From NCBI GenBank assembly GCA_003560975.1, contig PWJA01000101.1, positions 1 through 36,749 of the forward strand: DNA of 36,749 bases, written 5' to 3'. Origin of the DNA: Gammaproteobacteria bacterium. Lineage in GTDB: Bacteria > Pseudomonadota > Gammaproteobacteria > Xanthomonadales > Wenzhouxiangellaceae. Both the position numbers and the translations under genes were made by a program. Below are positions 25,075 to 33,277 of this stretch, one piece after another. The notes under the pieces are model-generated. The model did not search any database and was not told the DNA's origin. It saw only the letters and a list, made by a program, of their open reading frames with translations. Each line of letters starts with the position of its first letter. Within the stretch, counting starts at the first letter, position 1.

Positions 25075-26088
25075 GTGCGGCCCGCCGTCTCAGCGCTGCA
25101 GGAAGTCGAAGGCATCGCGGCCGATGACGTCTTCGCGCGCCTGGCCGACGAAGAGCAACCGCTGGTGCTGCGTGGCCTGGCCGCCGACTGGCCGCTGGTG
25201 GTGGCTGCCCGCCAGTCGGCCGAGCAGGCCGCCGCCTACCTGCGCCAGTTCGATTCCGGAAAGCCGGTCACCGCGTTCATCGGCGAGGCCGAAACGCAGG
25301 GCCGGATTTTCTACAACGAGAACCTGAGCGCGACCAATTTCACCCCGTCCCAAGTCGAATTCTCGCGCATCCTGGATGAATTGCTGGCGCAGGCAGACAA
25401 CGCGCAGCCGCCAACGATCTACGTTGGCTCATCGTCCATCGACCTGTGCCTGCCGGGGCTGGGCGAAAACAATCGTCTGCCCGAGGGCGCCCACCGCGCC
25501 TCCGTGCGCATCTGGCTGGGCAACCGCACCCGGGTCGCGGCCCACTACGACGCCCTGGAGAACGTCGCCTGCGTGTGCGCCGGACGCCGCCGCTTCACCC
25601 TGTTTCCGCCGGACCAGCTGGCCAACCTGTACGTTGGCCCGATGGAACTGACCCCGGCCGGCCAGCAGATCAGCCTGGTCGACTTCGAGGATCCGGACTT
25701 CGAGCGCCATCCGCGCTACGCCCAGGCCCTGGAGCAGGCCCGCTCCGCCATCCTGGAGCCGGGGGACGCGATTTACATCCCGAGCATGTGGTGGCACCAG
25801 GTCGACGGACTGGACCCGTTCAACATTCTGATCAACCACTGGTGGCGCGAAGTGCCGGAACACATGGGTGCGCCCAACGACGCGCTGCTGCTGGCGATCC
25901 TCAACATCCGCGATCTGCCGGCAGCACAGCGCAGAGCGTGGCAGGGCCTGTTCGAGCACTACGTGTTCAACGCTGACGAACGCACGGTCGAGCACATCCC
26001 GGAACCCAGTCGCGGGGTCCTCGGCACGCTCGACGAAACCACGGCGCGCCGTCTCCGCACCCTCTTGCGCAACAAACTCAACCGATGA
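25075..26088 (+). CDS. Cupin-8/JmjC-like Fe(II) 2-oxoglutarate oxygenase candidate
   Basis: This protein of 337 residues starts at a GTG five bases after SapC. The jelly-roll core is recognisable by AHYDALENVACVCAGRRRFTLFPP (156-179) and AIYIPSMWWHQVDG (232-245). His157, Asp159 and His241 form the HxD...H set that binds iron in JmjC and factor-inhibiting-HIF-like hydroxylases. RRFTLFPPDQLANLYVGP is typical of the cupin-8 branch. Members hydroxylate protein side chains or small molecules, and the target here is unknown. The gene overlaps the second halogenase by four bases (ATGA), which implies coupled translation. Its constant company with halogenases and SapC suggests a joint modification step rather than sugar breakdown as such (inference). 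Confidence 0.85.
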   Translation: MRPAVSALQEVEGIAADDVFARLADEEQPLVLRGLAADWPLVVAARQSAEQAAAYLRQFDSGKPVTAFIGEAETQGRIFYNENLSATNFTPSQVEFSRILDELLAQADNAQPPTIYVGSSSIDLCLPGLGENNRLPEGAHRASVRIWLGNRTRVAAHYDALENVACVCAGRRRFTLFPPDQLANLYVGPMELTPAGQQISLVDFEDPDFERHPRYAQALEQARSAILEPGDAIYIPSMWWHQVDGLDPFNILINHWWREVPEHMGAPNDALLLAILNIRDLPAAQRRAWQGLFEHYVFNADERTVEHIPEPSRGVLGTLDETTARRLRTLLRNKLNR

Positions 26089-27605
26089 GTGCCATGACCG
26101 ACAGCAACGACTTCCCGCGCATCGTCATCGTCGGCGGCGGTACCGCCGGCTGGATGGCGGCCGCCGCCCTGGCCAAGACCTTCGGCACGACCAAGCAGAT
26201 CGAACTGATCGAGTCCGACGAAATCGGCACGGTCGGTGTGGGTGAAGCCACGATTCCGGCGATCAAGCATTTCCACCTGCTGCTGGAGCTGGACGAGGCC
26301 GAGTTTCTGAACGCGGTCAACGGCACCTTCAAGCTGGGCATCGAATTTGAAAACTGGGGCCAGGTCGGTGACCGCTATTTCCACCCTTTCGGCCCGCCAG
26401 GGGCCGATGCCTGGGCCGCCCAGTTTCATCACTACTGGCTGAAAAGCCGCCGCCTGGGCGAGACCGGCAGCCTGAACGACTTCAGTTTCGAGTCCACCCT
26501 GGCCCGGGCCGGCCGCTTCGGAATGAACGGTTCGCCCCATCCGAACTATGCCTACCACTTCGATGCCGGCCTGTATGCGCGCCTGCTGCGCCGCTACAGC
26601 GAAGCGCGCGGCGTGCGCCGAACCGAGGGCCGGGTGGTCGACGTCAATCTCCATGGCGAGAGCGGCCTGATCGAGTCGGTGACCCTGGCAACCGGCCAGG
26701 TCGTGGCCGGCGACTTTTTCATCGACTGCAGCGGTTTCCGCGGCCTGCTCATCGAGCAGACCCTGGCCACCGGCTGGGAGGACTGGTCGCAGTGGCTGCG
26801 CTCGGACTCGGCCGTGGCCGTGCAGAGCGAATCGGTTGCCCCGCCGATCCCGTACACCCGTGCCACGGCGCGCAGCGCCGGCTGGCAGTGGAAGATTCCG
26901 CTGCAGCACCGGGTCGGCAACGGCATCGTGTTCAGCTCGCGCTACCTGGGCGAAGACCAGGCCTGCAAGCTGCTGCTCGACAACATCGACGGCCAGCCCA
27001 TCACCGAGCCGCGCCGCATCCGCTTTCGCACCGGCCGGCGCCTGCGCCAGTGGAACCGCAACTGCCTGGCCCTGGGCCTGGCCAGCGGCTTCCTCGAGCC
27101 GCTGGAGTCGACCAGCATCCACATGATCCAGAACAGCCTGATCCGCTTCATCAAGCTGTTCCCGACCCGGCAGATCGAGCCGGCCGAAGTCGACCAGTTC
27201 AACCGCGACGTTCAGCTCGAGTCCGAATACATCCGCGATTTCATCATCCTGCACTACCACGTCAACCAGCGCACCGATTCCGATTTCTGGGTCGACTGCC
27301 GCGAAATGACCGTTCCGGACACGCTCCAGCACAAGATCGAGTTGTTTCGCAGCAACGCGCGCGTCTTCCGCGACCAGTACGAACTGTTTGCCGAGCAGTC
27401 CTGGGTCGCGGTCATGACCGGACAGGGCATCCAGCCGGCCGGCTATCACCCCTTCGTCAACAACCTGCCCGATTCCGAGCTGATGCAACTGATGACCGAA
27501 ACCCGATCCAGAATCGGTGCCCACGTTCGGCGCCAGCCGACTCATCAGGAGTATCTGGCCGGCCTCCAGTCCGCCCCGGCGCGGGTCGCCGAGGAAGCTC
27601 GATGA
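26085..27605 (+). CDS. Flavin-dependent tryptophan halogenase-like protein 2
   Basis: This second halogenase, of 506 residues, is closer to the classical enzymes. It has GGGTAGWM at 17-24, VGVGEATIP at 50-58, the catalytic lysine Lys83 in NGTFKLGIEFENW, and a full W-x-W-x-I-P motif (WQWKIPLQHRVGNG). FLEPLESTSIHMIQ holds the active-site glutamate region. All positions needed for FADH2-driven halogenation are present. A flavin reductase, which such enzymes need, is not in the window. The ATG overlaps the cupin stop, and its own TGA overlaps the zwf ATG, so it is tied by coupled translation to genes on both sides. It is distinct from halogenase 1 in sequence, which suggests two different substrates or a recent loss of function in one. 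Confidence 0.9.
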   Translation: MSAMTDSNDFPRIVIVGGGTAGWMAAAALAKTFGTTKQIELIESDEIGTVGVGEATIPAIKHFHLLLELDEAEFLNAVNGTFKLGIEFENWGQVGDRYFHPFGPPGADAWAAQFHHYWLKSRRLGETGSLNDFSFESTLARAGRFGMNGSPHPNYAYHFDAGLYARLLRRYSEARGVRRTEGRVVDVNLHGESGLIESVTLATGQVVAGDFFIDCSGFRGLLIEQTLATGWEDWSQWLRSDSAVAVQSESVAPPIPYTRATARSAGWQWKIPLQHRVGNGIVFSSRYLGEDQACKLLLDNIDGQPITEPRRIRFRTGRRLRQWNRNCLALGLASGFLEPLESTSIHMIQNSLIRFIKLFPTRQIEPAEVDQFNRDVQLESEYIRDFIILHYHVNQRTDSDFWVDCREMTVPDTLQHKIELFRSNARVFRDQYELFAEQSWVAVMTGQGIQPAGYHPFVNNLPDSELMQLMTETRSRIGAHVRRQPTHQEYLAGLQSAPARVAEEAR

Positions 27606-29056
27606 GTGCGGCCACCGCCAGGCTGCTGGTCATCTTCGGCGCCACCGGCGACCTGGCCCAGCGCATGCTGCTGCCGGCCCTGCTCGGGCTGGAGGTCGAC
27701 GGTCTGCTGCCGGACAAACTGCGCATCCTGTGCTGCGCGCGCAGCGAGTTCGACAGCGACGGATTCCGCCGGCAGGCGGCTCAGTCGCTGCGCGGGGGCG
27801 ATCCTGTCGATGAAACCGTGGTTGGCCGCCTGCTCGAGCGCATCGAATACCTGAGCGTCGATCTCGGCCAGGCCGGCGCCTTCGAGCGTCTGGCCGCGTC
27901 CGTTCGGCGCTTGCGCGACGGCCACGTTCTGTACCACCTGTCGACCGCACCGAGCTGGTACGCCGCCATCTGTGACGGGCTGGAACGCAGCGGGCTGATC
28001 GACGAAGACTGCCGCGTCATGCTGGAAAAGCCGATCGGACATGATCTGCCCAGCTCGCGCGAAATCAACGACGGTACCGGCCGCGTCTTTTCCGAAAACC
28101 AGATCTACCGGGTCGATCACTACCTCGGCAAGGACGGTGTCCAGAACCTGCTGGCGCTGCGTTTCGGCAACGCGCTGCTCGAGCCGCTGTGGAACGCGCA
28201 GCACATCGAGCAGGTCCAGATCACCGTGGCCGAAACCGTGGGCGTGGAAGGCCGGGCCAGTTATTACGATCACTACGGCGCCATGCGCGACATGGTCCAG
28301 AACCACCTCCTGCAGCTGCTATGCCTGACCGCGATGGAACCGCCGTCGCAGTTCGACGCCTCGGCCGTGCGCAATGAGAAGATCAAGGTCGTGCAGTCGC
28401 TGCGGCCCATCGGCGAGCAAGAGGCAGCCGGGCACAGCGTGGCCGGACAGTACAGCGCCGGGGCCATCGACGGCGAAGCGGTGCGCGGCTACAGCGACGA
28501 AGTGGGCCACGATTCGCACACCGAAACCTTCGTTGCCCTGCGCGCCCATATCGACAACTGGCGCTGGTCCGGCGTGCCGTTCTACCTGCGCACCGGCAAA
28601 CGCATGCCGCGCCGCGTGACCGAGATCTACCTGCAGCTCAAGCGCGTGCCGCATTCGATCTTTCCGTCGGCCGCCGCGCAGATGCAGCCGAATGCGCTGG
28701 TCATCCGCCTCCAGCCCGAAGAGCGCATCGCCCTGAGTCTGATGAACAAGACCCCGGGCCTGGACCGCAACGGGGTCAAGCTCAGCCAGGTGTCGCTGGA
28801 CCTGGACCTGCACGATGCCTTCGAAGACAAGCGCCACCGCAGCGCCTACGAGCGCCTGTACCTCGATGCCCTGGAGGGCAACGGTACGCTGTTCGTGCGG
28901 CGCGACGAAGTGGAGGCCGCCTGGCACTGGGTCGACCGGATCATTGCCGGCTGGCAGGCCAGCGGGATGCAGCCGAAGCGCTATCCCGCCGGTACCTGGG
29001 GCCCGAGTTCGGCCGTGGCCCTGACCGAGCGCCACGGCCACAGCTGGCGCGAGTAG
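27602..29056 (+). CDS. zwf: Glucose-6-phosphate 1-dehydrogenase
   Basis: This 484-residue protein is of normal family length. The N-terminal IFGATGDLAQRMLLPAL (11-27) binds NADP, EKPIGHDL (142-149) belongs to the active-site region, and YRVDHYLGK (169-177) is the G6PD signature with catalytic His173. It oxidises glucose-6-phosphate to 6-phosphogluconolactone with NADP, the first step of the Entner-Doudoroff and pentose phosphate routes. The start is the ATG inside the halogenase stop (ATGA overlap). The open frame continues upstream, but only through the halogenase in another frame. It begins a five-gene sugar-acid set with gaps of at most 14 bases. Expression together with the halogenase module is implied. 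Confidence 0.97.
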   Translation: MSAATARLLVIFGATGDLAQRMLLPALLGLEVDGLLPDKLRILCCARSEFDSDGFRRQAAQSLRGGDPVDETVVGRLLERIEYLSVDLGQAGAFERLAASVRRLRDGHVLYHLSTAPSWYAAICDGLERSGLIDEDCRVMLEKPIGHDLPSSREINDGTGRVFSENQIYRVDHYLGKDGVQNLLALRFGNALLEPLWNAQHIEQVQITVAETVGVEGRASYYDHYGAMRDMVQNHLLQLLCLTAMEPPSQFDASAVRNEKIKVVQSLRPIGEQEAAGHSVAGQYSAGAIDGEAVRGYSDEVGHDSHTETFVALRAHIDNWRWSGVPFYLRTGKRMPRRVTEIYLQLKRVPHSIFPSAAAQMQPNALVIRLQPEERIALSLMNKTPGLDRNGVKLSQVSLDLDLHDAFEDKRHRSAYERLYLDALEGNGTLFVRRDEVEAAWHWVDRIIAGWQASGMQPKRYPAGTWGPSSAVALTERHGHSWRE

Positions 29057-29070
29057 CGCGGAGCGGTGGG

Positions 29071-29772
29071 ATGCTGAACTGGAACGAATTCGACGATCGC
29101 GACGCGCTGATCGACGGCGTGAGCCGGCGTCTGCATGAGCGCCTCGGCGCGGCCCTGAAGGCCCGTCGCGAAGCCTGGATCGCGCTGGCCGGCGGCAGCA
29201 CGCCGATGCCGATCTATGCCCGTCTGGCCGGCATGGAACTGGACTGGACGCGGGTGACCGCCGTGGCCACCGACGAGCGCTGGGTGCCGGCCGATCACGA
29301 AGCCAGCAATGGCCACCAGATTCGCCGGCGCTTTGCCGGGACCGGCCTGCGCGTGGCAAGCCTGGTCCCCGACGATGCCCGCGGCGCGGCAAACGTCGAC
29401 CACGCCGATCAGACCCTGGCCGCGCTGACCGGTCCGTTCGACGTGGTGGTGCTCGGCATGGGCAACGATGCCCACTTCGCCTCGCTGTTTCCGCACTCCC
29501 CGGCGCTCCCGGCCGGACTGGACCCGCATGCCTCGGACAACGCCCTGGTCGTTGTCCCCGATCCGCTGCCGCCGGAGGCGCCGTTTGCCCGCGTGTCCCT
29601 GACCCTGGCGAAACTGCTGGCCACGCGCAGCCTGATGCTGGTCATCGCCGGCCAGGCCAAACGCGAGGCGTTGGAGCAGGCCGCACGAGCCGAGGCCGAT
29701 CCGCACCGGCTTCCGGCTGCCGCCCTGCTGCGCGCGGCCGGCAAGAAACTCGAAATTTTCTGGAGTCCGTAA
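29071..29772 (+). CDS. pgl: 6-phosphogluconolactonase
   Basis: This 233-residue protein is of the NagB/DevB fold. ALAGGSTPMPIYARL (about 34-48) is the phosphate-binding start, ATDERWVP (about 66-73) carries conserved acidic and Arg residues, and GMGNDAHFASLFP (129-141) is the active-site loop, here with A-H-F in place of the more common G-H-T. It hydrolyses 6-phosphogluconolactone made by Zwf. It lies 14 bases after zwf and 6 before edd, the gene order zwf-pgl-edd known from other proteobacteria such as Caulobacter. A GGAG/GGTGGG purine tract precedes the ATG. Confidence 0.94.
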   Translation: MLNWNEFDDRDALIDGVSRRLHERLGAALKARREAWIALAGGSTPMPIYARLAGMELDWTRVTAVATDERWVPADHEASNGHQIRRRFAGTGLRVASLVPDDARGAANVDHADQTLAALTGPFDVVVLGMGNDAHFASLFPHSPALPAGLDPHASDNALVVVPDPLPPEAPFARVSLTLAKLLATRSLMLVIAGQAKREALEQAARAEADPHRLPAAALLRAAGKKLEIFWSP

Positions 29773-29778
29773 AAACCG

Positions 29779-31605
29779 ATGCTTGACCCCATCATCGAAA
29801 AAGTCACGAAACGCATCGCCCGCCGCAGCGCCGAGACGCGCCAGGCCTACCTGGACCGGATCGACCAGGCGCGCGACGGCGGCACCGCACGCAGCCGGAT
29901 CAGCTGCGGCAACCTGGCCCATGCCTTTGCCGCTTCGGGCGACGACAAGCCCGTGCTCAGGGGCCTGCAGCGGCCCAACATCGGCATCGTTTCGGCCTAC
30001 AACGACATGCTCTCGGCCCACCAGCCGCTGGAGAAATTTCCCGGCCTGATCAAGCTCGCAGCCCAGGCCAGGGGCTGCACGGCCCAGTTTGCCGGCGGCG
30101 TGCCGGCGATGTGCGACGGGGTGACCCAGGGCCAGGCCGGCATGGAGCTGTCGCTGTTCTCGCGCGACGTGATCGCCCAGGCCACCGCCGTGGCCCTCTC
30201 GCACAACACCTTCGATGCCGCGGTCATGCTGGGGGTATGCGACAAGATCGTGCCGGGACTTCTGATCGGTGCGCTGGCCTTCGGCCATCTGCCGGTCATC
30301 CTGATCCCGGGCGGGCCCATGCCGTCCGGCCTGCCCAACCGCGAAAAAGCGCGCATCCGCAAGCTCCACGCCGAAGGCAAGGCCAGCCGCGAGGAGTTGC
30401 TGGAAGCCGAGTCGGCCTCGTACCATGGCCCCGGCACCTGCACCTTCTACGGCACCGCCAATTCCAACCAGATGCTGATGGAAGTGATGGGCCTGCACCT
30501 GCCCGGCGCGGCCTTCGTCCACCCCAACACTCCGCTGCGCGATGCCCTGACCCTGGCCGCAGCCGAACGGGCCTGCGAGATCACCGCCGCCGGCGAGCAC
30601 TACACGCCGATCGGCCGGACGGTGGATGAAAAGGCCATGGTCAACGCCATGGTCGGCCTGGCCGCCACCGGCGGGTCGACCAACCACGCCATCCACCTGG
30701 TGGCCATCGCCCGGGCCGCCGGGCTGATCATCGACTGGGACGACCTCGACACGATCTCCCGGGCGACGCCGCTGCTGACCCGGATCTACCCGAACGGCCA
30801 GGCCGACGTGAACCATTTTCAGGCCGCCGGCGGGCTCGGACTGGTCATGCGCGAACTGCTCGGAGCCGGTCTGCTGCACCCGGACATCCGCTGCGTGCAC
30901 GGCGGCGATCTCTACGCCCAGGCTCGGGAACCGGTGCTGGAGAATGAGCGCCTGAGCTGGGGCCCGGCCGTCGATGCCTCGCTGGACACCGACATCGTCC
31001 GGCCGGTGGCCGAGCCGTTCTTTCCCGAAGGCGGCATCCGCCTGCTGCGGGGACGGCTCGGCCGGGCCATCGTCAAGATCTCGGCGGTCGATCCCGGCCA
31101 CCGCCGCATCGAGGCGCCGGCCCGCGTGTTCGATTCGCAGGATGAACTGCTCGAGGCCTTTGCCAGGAACGAATTGAGCGGTGACTTCATCGCCGTCATT
31201 CGCGGTCAGGGGCCGCGGGCCAACGGCATGCCGGAACTGCACAAGCTCACCCCCACCCTGCAGGTACTGCAGGACCGTGGCCAGCGCGTGGCGCTGTTGA
31301 CCGACGGGCGCATGTCCGGGGCATCCGGCAGCGTTCTGGCCGCCATCCACGTCGTACCCGAGGCGGTCTCCGGGGGCGTGATCGGCCGACTGATCGACGG
31401 TGACCAGGTCGTGATCGACGCCGAGCAGGGCCTGCTGGACGTCCCCCTGGACGACAGCATCCTGGCCGAACGGACGGCCTGGACCGGGCCGGGAGCGGCC
31501 GCCGGCTTCGGTTGCGGACGCGAGCTGTTCGCCGGCGCCCGGGCCGTGGTCGGCGATGCCGAGCAGGGTGCCAGCATCCTGTTTACCGAGGCGGCGACGA
31601 GCTGA
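29779..31605 (+). CDS. edd: Phosphogluconate dehydratase
   Basis: This 608-residue protein has the full length of Edd in the IlvD/Edd family. Cluster-binding cysteines are expected at Cys154 (GVCDKIVPG) and Cys221 ([13 protein letters not shown]). [15 protein letters not shown] (111-125) and DGRMSGASG near the C-terminus are further family signatures. It converts 6-phosphogluconate to 2-keto-3-deoxy-6-phosphogluconate and marks the Entner-Doudoroff pathway rather than glycolysis as the route for the incoming glucose. Its iron-sulfur cluster makes it oxygen-sensitive in other bacteria. It sits between pgl and glk; the next start codon follows its stop by one base. Confidence 0.97.
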   Translation: MLDPIIEKVTKRIARRSAETRQAYLDRIDQARDGGTARSRISCGNLAHAFAASGDDKPVLRGLQRPNIGIVSAYNDMLSAHQPLEKFPGLIKLAAQARGCTAQFAGGVPAMCDGVTQGQAGMELSLFSRDVIAQATAVALSHNTFDAAVMLGVCDKIVPGLLIGALAFGHLPVILIPGGPMPSGLPNREKARIRKLHAEGKASREELLEAESASYHGPGTCTFYGTANSNQMLMEVMGLHLPGAAFVHPNTPLRDALTLAAAERACEITAAGEHYTPIGRTVDEKAMVNAMVGLAATGGSTNHAIHLVAIARAAGLIIDWDDLDTISRATPLLTRIYPNGQADVNHFQAAGGLGLVMRELLGAGLLHPDIRCVHGGDLYAQAREPVLENERLSWGPAVDASLDTDIVRPVAEPFFPEGGIRLLRGRLGRAIVKISAVDPGHRRIEAPARVFDSQDELLEAFARNELSGDFIAVIRGQGPRANGMPELHKLTPTLQVLQDRGQRVALLTDGRMSGASGSVLAAIHVVPEAVSGGVIGRLIDGDQVVIDAEQGLLDVPLDDSILAERTAWTGPGAAAGFGCGRELFAGARAVVGDAEQGASILFTEAATS

Positions 31606-31606
31606 C

Positions 31607-32605
31607 ATGAACGCCCCATCACTGGTCGGCGACATCGGCGGCACCAACGCCCGCTTCGCGCTGGTCGAACCGGGGATGGAACGGCCTGTTCTGCGCGATA
31701 TCCGCCTGCTGCCCACGGCGGAGTTTGCCGGCCTGGAGCAGGCCGCCCGCAACTACCTCGCGCAAGTAGCCGTCCAGCCGGCGCGCGCGGCACTGGCCGT
31801 CGCCTGCCCGGCGCGCGGCGACGACATCCGTCTGATCAATCGCGCCTGGGCCTTCAACCGCCGCGAGCTGGCCGCAGCGCTGGGCCTGGAGGAACTGATC
31901 CTCCTCAATGACTTCGGGGCGGCCGCCCTGGGGGTGAGCGCGCTTGCACCGGCGGAATCGGAGCTTCTGTACGGCCAGCCGGGACCGGCTCTGGCCGATC
32001 CGGTCAGCGTGATCGGGCCGGGCACGGGCATGGGTGTTGCGTTGCTGGTACGCGGCGCCAGCGGGCAATGGCAGGTGATCGAGACCGAGGGCGGGCACGT
32101 CAGTTTCGCCGCACTGGACGCGGAGGAGCGGCACATCCACGACTGGCTGTCCACACGCCACGGCCGCGCGTCGATCGAACGTGCGCTTTGCGGGCGCGGG
32201 CTGTCCGAGATCCACGCCGCCCTGACCGACCGACCACCGTCCAGGCGCAGCACGCCCGATGCGGCCCTGCGCCCGCCCGCCGAGATTCTCGGCGCCGCGC
32301 TGAGCGGCGAGGATCGGGCTGCGCGAGCGACGCTGGCGCGCTTCTGCGCCATTCTGGGCAGCGTGGCCGGCGATGCCGCCCTGTTCCACGGCGCGCGCAC
32401 GGTCGCGATCGCCGGGGGCATCGTGCCGCGGTTCATCCCGTTTCTCAAATCGAGCGCCTTCCGCGAGCGCTTCCTCGACAAGGGCCGTTTTGCCGCCCAT
32501 CTCGAGGCGGTCAAGGTCCAGGTCGTGACCCACCCGGAACCGGGTCTGCTGGGCGCCGCCCTGAAACTGGAACCGCCTTTGTTCATCGATGGAACCCCAC
32601 CATGA
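31607..32605 (+). CDS. glk: Glucokinase
   Basis: This 332-residue protein is of the bacterial glucokinase (Glk, ROK-unrelated) family. LVGDIGGTNARFAL at the start binds ATP phosphate, ILLNDFGAAALG (about 102-113) contains the catalytic Asp, GPGTGMGVALL (about 137-147) and ETEGGHVSFA (about 160-169) line the glucose site. It phosphorylates free glucose from GH3 action and from the sugar porter to glucose-6-phosphate for Zwf. The ATG at 31607 follows edd by one base. A longer frame begins within edd, but it would add residues before the invariant N-terminus. The stop overlaps the eda start (ATGA). Confidence 0.95.
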   Translation: MNAPSLVGDIGGTNARFALVEPGMERPVLRDIRLLPTAEFAGLEQAARNYLAQVAVQPARAALAVACPARGDDIRLINRAWAFNRRELAAALGLEELILLNDFGAAALGVSALAPAESELLYGQPGPALADPVSVIGPGTGMGVALLVRGASGQWQVIETEGGHVSFAALDAEERHIHDWLSTRHGRASIERALCGRGLSEIHAALTDRPPSRRSTPDAALRPPAEILGAALSGEDRAARATLARFCAILGSVAGDAALFHGARTVAIAGGIVPRFIPFLKSSAFRERFLDKGRFAAHLEAVKVQVVTHPEPGLLGAALKLEPPLFIDGTPP

Positions 32606-33228
32606 ACCACCTCGATTTCACCGCTTGCCCGGTCGTACCGGTCATTCGGATCGACTCCGCCGAACAGGCGGTCGGTCTGGCGCGCACCCTGGTCGACGCC
32701 GGGCTGCCGACCATCGAGATCACGCTGCGAACGCCGGTGGCCTGTTCGGCCATCGAGCGCATCGTTGCCGAAGTGCCGGCAGCGGTCGTCGGTGCCGGCA
32801 CGGTGCTCAATGCCGAAGACCTGCGGCGCGTGGTCGCCGCCGGCGCACGATTCGCCATCGCGCCGGGCTGTACCGACGCGCTGTACCGGGCCGCGGCCCA
32901 GACTTCGCTGGCGCTGCTGCCCGGCGTGGCCACGGCCTCGGAGATCATGCGCGGGCTCGAATACGGCCATCAGACATTCAAGTTCTTCCCGGCCGAGCCG
33001 GCCGGCGGATCGGCGCTGCTCAAGGCCTGGGCCGGGCCGTTCGCGAACGTTCGCTTCATCCCGACCGGCGGCATCACCATCGCCAACGCGCCGAAGTACC
33101 TGGCCCTGCCCAATGTCATCGCGGTCGGCGGATCGTGGATGGCGCCGCAAGACGCCGTCGTTGCCGGCGACTGGCCGAGGATTGCTCAACTGGCGCGCAG
33201 CTGCCAGACTCTGAACAACCGCGCCTGA
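32602..33228 (+). CDS. eda: KDPG aldolase
   Basis: This 208-residue protein is a typical KDPG/KHG aldolase. Glu39 (IEITLRT) and the Schiff-base lysine Lys127 (FKFFPAEPAGG) match the catalytic residues of E. coli Eda, and FIPTGGI plus AVGGSWM bind phosphate. It splits 2-keto-3-deoxy-6-phosphogluconate into pyruvate and glyceraldehyde-3-phosphate, completing the pathway begun by zwf. The ATG overlaps the glk stop by four bases, implying coupled translation. It is the last gene of the tightly packed run. The next gene begins 49 bases later with unrelated function. I see no strong terminator in that gap. Confidence 0.96.
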   Translation: MNHLDFTACPVVPVIRIDSAEQAVGLARTLVDAGLPTIEITLRTPVACSAIERIVAEVPAAVVGAGTVLNAEDLRRVVAAGARFAIAPGCTDALYRAAAQTSLALLPGVATASEIMRGLEYGHQTFKFFPAEPAGGSALLKAWAGPFANVRFIPTGGITIANAPKYLALPNVIAVGGSWMAPQDAVVAGDWPRIAQLARSCQTLNNRA

Positions 33229-33277
33229 TGCGTCCGGAAGCCAGCACCCATCCCTCCCGGCCGAAGCCACCCACCTC

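Noticed and set aside
28981-31752. 923-codon minus-strand open frame
   Set aside because: Shadow of pgl, edd and glk, all of which have clear motifs on the plus strand.
27602-33228. HexR-type operator for the Entner-Doudoroff genes
   Set aside because: No AT-rich palindrome of that type is visible before zwf, and the junction is a 4-base gene overlap.
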